DNA from: Oscillospiraceae bacterium
Lineage (GTDB): Bacteria; Bacillota; Clostridia; Oscillospirales; Ruminococcaceae
DNA: 45,034 bases
Assembly (NCBI GenBank): GCA_017536625.1
Contig: JAFXGY010000005.1
Coordinates: 1 to 45,034 of the forward strand
Direction of reading: 5' to 3'
Under the pieces are notes generated by a model. It worked only from the letters and a program-made list of their open reading frames with translations, was not told the DNA's origin and searched no databases. Made by a program: the position numbers and the translations under genes. Positions 41,978-45,034 of the stretch are shown here, in pieces. Numbering within the stretch: the stretch's first letter is position 1; every line of letters starts with the position of its first letter.

Positions 41978-42667
41978 ATGCCTTCGGAGCACGACGGACA
42001 CAGACTGCGCCTTAAACACCGCTTTTTGAAGAGCGGGCTTGATGATTTTGAGCCGCATAACGTGCTGGAACTTATTCTTTTCTACAGCGTTCCGCGGAAG
42101 GATACAAATCCCCTTGCGCACAGGCTGATAAACCGCTTCGGAAGCCTTTCTGCCGTTCTTGAAGCAAAACCTGAAGACCTTATGAAGGTTGATGGAGTGA
42201 CCGAAAACACAGCGGTCCTTCTTTCAATGCTTCCGCAGATTGCGAGAAAATATCTTGAGGATAAAACCGATGTTTCGGATCTTGTAAGCGGAATTGATGA
42301 TATCGGAATTTATCTTATGCCGAAATTCGTCGGAAGAACGGTCGAAACCATGATGCTTGCGGCCATTGATAACAAAGGAAAAGTCATAAGCTGCAGCATT
42401 ATTTCAGAAGGCGAAAGCACCCGGGCAAGCGTTTCGAAAAGAAAAATCATGGAAGAGGCCATAAGGGTCGGTGCGGAAAAGGTCGTTCTTGCCCATAATC
42501 ACCCGCTGGGTTTTGCGGTTCCTTCCGATGAGGATATCGAAATGACCGAAAAAGTTTATGCCCTTCTTAAAACCGTCGGAATAGAACTTCTTGACCACAT
42601 AATTTTTGCGCACGATGATTTTGTTTCTCTTGCGGCAAGCGGAATCGAATTCCGAAAAAAGTTTTAA
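41978..42667 (+). CDS. radC: RadC family protein (JAB/MPN domain)
   Basis: A 229-residue RadC: an N-terminal helix-hairpin-helix part (about 1-85) and a JAB domain with the JAMM metal motif HNHPLGFAVPSDED. The family was named for DNA repair, but that role has been questioned; some members help transformation or mobile-element biology. GGGGAG lies 7 nt before the ATG. It follows a repeat element and is likely transcribed alone. Confidence 0.92.
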   Translation: MPSEHDGHRLRLKHRFLKSGLDDFEPHNVLELILFYSVPRKDTNPLAHRLINRFGSLSAVLEAKPEDLMKVDGVTENTAVLLSMLPQIARKYLEDKTDVSDLVSGIDDIGIYLMPKFVGRTVETMMLAAIDNKGKVISCSIISEGESTRASVSKRKIMEEAIRVGAEKVVLAHNHPLGFAVPSDEDIEMTEKVYALLKTVGIELLDHIIFAHDDFVSLAASGIEFRKKF

Positions 42668-42775
42668 AAAATATAAAAAAACTTTGCGAAAACATTTGCA
42701 TTTTTGCTCCGGCTGTGATAGAATTCTAATGTTATGATTTTATGCGAAAAATTGCCAAAAAACGGCCAAAACCGC

Positions 42776-42804
42776 TTGACAAAAGCATATTATCAAGATA
42801 TAAT
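42776..42804 (+). promoter_or_regulatory. Consensus promoter of DUF177-rpmF
   Basis: TTGACA (42776-42781), 17-nt spacer, TATAAT (42799-42804), 28 nt before the start codon. Exact consensus in both boxes, as expected for a ribosomal-protein unit. Confidence 0.85.
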
Positions 42805-42832
42805 AAATTCCGTGGCGTTGCGAGGGATTACT

Positions 42833-43333
42833 ATGATTATTGATATTAAAGAATTGTTCGATGCGCCAGGCACAGAGATTCCGCTTTCCATGGAAGTTGA
42901 TCTTTCGGAAACGGATATTTGGGGACAGAAAATTTTCCGTTCCCCTGTGCGGATAAGCGGCGTTTTCAAAAACCGCTCCGGCTTGGTTACATTGAAGTAC
43001 AGGGCTACCGCTGTGCTTGAATATAACTGTGACAGATGCGGTGCGGAAACATCCAAAGAAACTGAATACGAATTCGAACATTGGCTCGCCCGCGAGCTTG
43101 AATCCGGTGATGAAAATGACGATTATATCCTTGTGCCGACGGGCATGATCGATATGGACGAACTTGTCATGACCGACGTAACTCTCGAAATTCCGTTCCA
43201 GCTTCTTTGCCGCGAAGACTGCAAAGGGCTCTGTCCCGTGTGCGGATCGGATTTAAACGTAAAGACCTGCGATTGCAATCAAAAGCAGATCGACCCCCGC
43301 CTTGAAAAATTAAAAATGCTGCTCGACAGCTAA
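42833..43333 (+). CDS. DUF177 (YceD-like) protein
   Basis: A 166-residue DUF177 protein. CDRCG in the middle and [18 protein letters not shown] near the end are the family's cysteine motifs. In bacteria it is almost always next to rpmF, and the plant relative is needed for 23S rRNA accumulation, so a 50S biogenesis role is likely. The start at 42833 follows GAGGGA by 6 nt; a longer frame from 42734 starts upstream of the promoter. Confidence 0.93.
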   Translation: MIIDIKELFDAPGTEIPLSMEVDLSETDIWGQKIFRSPVRISGVFKNRSGLVTLKYRATAVLEYNCDRCGAETSKETEYEFEHWLARELESGDENDDYILVPTGMIDMDELVMTDVTLEIPFQLLCREDCKGLCPVCGSDLNVKTCDCNQKQIDPRLEKLKMLLDS

Positions 43334-43362
43334 GAACTAATTCTGTTAAGGAGGTGCTCATC

Positions 43363-43548
43363 ATGGCGGTACCGAAGAGAAAGGTTTCTAAAGCAAGAAA
43401 AAATACAAGACGTTCCAACGTTTGGAAGCTCTCTGCCCCGGCATTCTGCAAATGCCCCCAGTGCGGCGAACTCAAAACTCCCCACGTAGTATGCCAGAAT
43501 TGCGGATACTACAAAGGCAGAGAAGTCGTCAAAGTCGAAGAAGCATAA
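43363..43548 (+). CDS. rpmF: 50S ribosomal protein L32
   Basis: A 61-residue L32: [19 protein letters not shown] at the start, then two zinc pairs, CPQCG and CQNCG. This is the zinc-binding (C+) form. AAGGAGGTG lies 7 nt before the ATG, and the gap from DUF177 is 29 nt. A terminator follows. Confidence 0.98.
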   Translation: MAVPKRKVSKARKNTRRSNVWKLSAPAFCKCPQCGELKTPHVVCQNCGYYKGREVVKVEEA

Positions 43549-43562
43549 TCTTTGCAAAACAG

Positions 43563-43590
43563 GAGAGGGTCGAAAGATCCTCTCTTTTTT
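43563..43590 (+). terminator. Terminator of DUF177-rpmF
   Basis: Nine-pair stem (GAGAGGGTC with GATCCTCTC, one G-U) capped by a GAAA tetraloop, then six T. Confidence 0.92.
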
Positions 43591-43605
43591 GTTGTTCCGA
43601 TATTA

Positions 43606-43655
43606 CCTTCCTTGTCAAAGGGAGGACCGTTGCCCTATGGCACGGTGGAAGGATT
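43606..43655. repeat. Palindromic intergenic element, copy 5
   Basis: CTTCCTT/AAGGGAGG hairpin, central CCGTTGCC/GGCACGG hairpin (one bulge), then GGAAGGATT. Same plan as copies 1-3. Confidence 0.6.
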
Positions 43656-43730
43656 CATAAATCTTTACACAAATTAAAAAGCCGAACCGGAGCTTGCTCC
43701 AGCCGCAAAATGAAAAAAAGAGGTGTAAAA

Positions 43731-44213
43731 ATGTCCGATATCCTTTTGAGAAAAGATGACTGGGTTTTTTCTTACAGAGTTGCGGGGATCGCCGTCAAAA
43801 ACGGAAAGGTCCTTCTGCAAAAACCTACCAACGAAGATTTTTATGCCTTTCCCGGAGGTCACGTTGCCTTCGGCGAAACGAATGAAGAAACCCTTATCCG
43901 CGAATTTAAGGAAGAAACCGGCGCCGATATCGCTGTCGGGGAACTTCAATGGGTTGCGGAAGTTTTCTTCCCATGGGGAAAAAGCCCCTGTCACCAGATA
44001 TGCCTTTATTATTCGGTTGAAATAACCGATGATATAACGCCGAAGGAAGGAACATTCATGGCGAAGGAACATATCGAAGGCAGAAATTTCGACCTGGAAT
44101 TCCATTGGCTCCCCATAGAAAAAACAGGGGATATCGAAATTTACCCCACCGACGCAAAGGAACTCCTTCTCAGGCTCGGCGAAGGAGTAAAGCACCTTGT
44201 TTATAAAGAATGA
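43731..44213 (+). CDS. Nudix hydrolase
   Basis: A 160-residue Nudix protein. The Nudix box GX5EX7REUXEEXGU is present from GGHVAFGETNEETLIREF to KEETGAD (about residues 41-65). Members hydrolyse nucleoside diphosphates linked to another group; the substrate here is undetermined. The start at 43731 follows AGAGGTG by 6 nt; a longer open frame from 43422 runs through rpmF and a repeat and is not coding. Confidence 0.9.
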   Translation: MSDILLRKDDWVFSYRVAGIAVKNGKVLLQKPTNEDFYAFPGGHVAFGETNEETLIREFKEETGADIAVGELQWVAEVFFPWGKSPCHQICLYYSVEITDDITPKEGTFMAKEHIEGRNFDLEFHWLPIEKTGDIEIYPTDAKELLLRLGEGVKHLVYKE

Positions 44214-44283
44214 TTTTTCTTTGCCGCGAAGCCGGGAAGAAAAAGGATTCTTTCGAAAAACCTTTCATAAAAACTATGGAAAA

Positions 44284-44305
44284 AACAAATTTAATTTGTT
44301 ATAAT
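44284..44305 (+). promoter_or_regulatory. Palindrome overlapping a -10 box
   Basis: AACAAAT-TTA-ATTTGTT (44284-44300) is a 7+7 inverted repeat whose last base begins TATAAT (44300-44305). It could be an operator over the promoter of the DUF512 gene. No convincing -35 is seen. Confidence 0.3.
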
Positions 44306-44349
44306 ATAATGTAAACTATTTATCAGAAGAAAAAAAGGAGGTCCGGCCT

Positions 44350-45034
44350 TTGTCAGTTGTTATTTCTTCCGTCGAAAAGAAAAGCCCCGCAGAAAAAGCA
44401 GGGATAATCCCCGGAGAAAGCCTTGTTTCAATAAACGGCAATCTGATAAAAGACGTTCTTGACTATCGCTTTTATATGACCGATAAGAAGCTTGAAATCG
44501 AGCTTTTGAGCGACGGAAAAACAAGAACCGTTTCCGTTTCAAAACCAGAATACGAGGACCTCGGTCTTGATTTCGAAAATTATCTGATGGATAAAGAGCA
44601 TTGCTGCAAAAACAAATGCATCTTCTGCTTTATCGACCAGATGCCCCCGGGAATGAGAAAGACTCTTTATTTCAAAGATGACGATTCCCGGCTTGGTTTC
44701 CTTTTCGGGAACTACGTTACCCTTACGAACCTTGAGGAAGAGGATATCGACCGCATAATAAAAATGCGCCTTTCGCCGATAAACGTTTCCGTTCATACCA
44801 TGAACCCGAAGCTCAGGGTCGAGATGATGAAGAACCCCCATGCGGCGGATTCCCTCGGCTACCTCAAAAAAATGGCGGAAGCGGGCATTACCCTTCATCT
44901 CCAGTTCGTTCTCTGCCCCGGAATAAACGACGGAGAGGAACTGCGCTACAGCTTCCGTGAAGTTGAAAAGCTCGGCTCTGCGGTCGAAAGCGCGGTCTGC
45001 GTTCCCGTCGGGCTTACAAAATGCCGCGAAGGTC
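44350..45034 (+). CDS. DUF512 PDZ/radical SAM protein (5' part)
   Basis: About 228 residues are visible before the window ends. A PDZ-like domain (EKKSPAEKAGIIPGESLVSI) comes first, then a radical-SAM-like cysteine motif CCKNKCIFCFIDQMPPGMR near residue 84 and LYFKDDDSRLGFLFGNYVT. This is the DUF512 (TIGR03279-like) Fe-S family; in Clostridia it is often next to the ribosome GTPase der. Function unknown. The start is TTG at 44350, 7 nt after AAGGAGGT. The 3' end lies outside the window. Confidence 0.88.
   Translation, partial: MSVVISSVEKKSPAEKAGIIPGESLVSINGNLIKDVLDYRFYMTDKKLEIELLSDGKTRTVSVSKPEYEDLGLDFENYLMDKEHCCKNKCIFCFIDQMPPGMRKTLYFKDDDSRLGFLFGNYVTLTNLEEEDIDRIIKMRLSPINVSVHTMNPKLRVEMMKNPHAADSLGYLKKMAEAGITLHLQFVLCPGINDGEELRYSFREVEKLGSAVESAVCVPVGLTKCREG

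Noticed and set aside
43422-44213. A longer Nudix protein starting at 43422
   Set aside because: The extra part overlaps rpmF in another frame, a terminator and a repeat; the good ribosome site is before 43731.
1-45034. GAGCAC/GTGCTC considered as a genome-wide signal such as a Chi site
   Set aside because: It is seen often, but many copies are Val-Leu or similar codon pairs in genes and terminator stems; enrichment over chance by eye is mild and strand bias is not clear.
1-45034. tRNA, rRNA, tmRNA, 6S RNA, insertion sequences or prophage genes
   Set aside because: None was recognised on either strand by inspection; a covariance-model scan would settle small RNAs.

Overview
The window looks like chromosomal core sequence from an anaerobic, endospore-forming Bacillota of class Clostridia, plausibly an Oscillospirales-type gut lineage. 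This is a judgement from gene content, not a database match. Support comes from PolC-type DNA polymerase III, the forespore sigma factor SigG beside a YlmC/YmxH PRC-barrel protein, the methylerythritol phosphate pathway (dxr, ispG), a PPi-type phosphofructokinase, strong AGGAGG-like ribosome sites and frequent TTG starts. No rRNA, tRNA, CRISPR array, insertion sequence or prophage is visible.

Layout. 1-6.1 kb: GtrA-like membrane protein, then on the minus strand guanine deaminase, a YgiQ radical-SAM protein, family-4 uracil-DNA glycosylase and a signal-less amidase, plus a small exported membrane peptide on the plus strand. 6.3-14.2 kb: phoH-ybeY-era-yqzL-recO, then mutS2-ogt-AI-2E permease and a zinc-ribbon membrane protein. 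14.3-19.6 kb: PPi-phosphofructokinase (minus), an unknown anchored protein, a DUF421/DUF4363 pair (minus), then signal peptidase I, a 32-residue membrane peptide, mnmA and a small unknown. 19.6-22.9 kb: a CNNM/CBS-type Mg2+ transporter behind a leader that holds a tiny acidic ORF and an intrinsic terminator, then a GNAT acetyltransferase, a TIGR00266 protein and pyrrolidone-carboxylate peptidase. 23-24.2 kb: divergent sigG and ylmC around a short control region with three copies of a 10-mer.

24.2-39.8 kb is a long translation, lipid and replication cluster: rpsB-tsf, then a pduS-pduT-like pair, then pyrH-frr-uppS-cdsA-dxr-rseP-ispG-polC and a degenerate aminotransferase. The order from rpsB to polC is close to that of Bacillus subtilis, except for two changes. 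ispG sits where proS is usual, and the PduS/PduT pair is inserted between tsf and pyrH. 39.8-45 kb: an AT-rich nucleotidyltransferase, an RluA pseudouridine synthase, RadC, DUF177-rpmF, a Nudix hydrolase and the start of a PDZ/radical-SAM DUF512 protein that runs off the window.

The observations most worth following are: (1) the stand-alone PduS/PduT pair, an Fe-S flavoprotein plus a tandem-BMC shell protein with the cluster-binding Cys38, inside a ribosomal-protein neighbourhood and with similar codon use; (2) the leader at 19606-19752 before the CNNM transporter, where a 12-codon ORF starting M-D-D-A-D ends 7 nt before a terminator, a layout that would suit Mg2+-dependent attenuation; (3) the structured rpsB leader with two mutually exclusive hairpins; (4) the sigG/ylmC control region; (5) palindromic intergenic elements whose central hairpin varies with compensatory changes.
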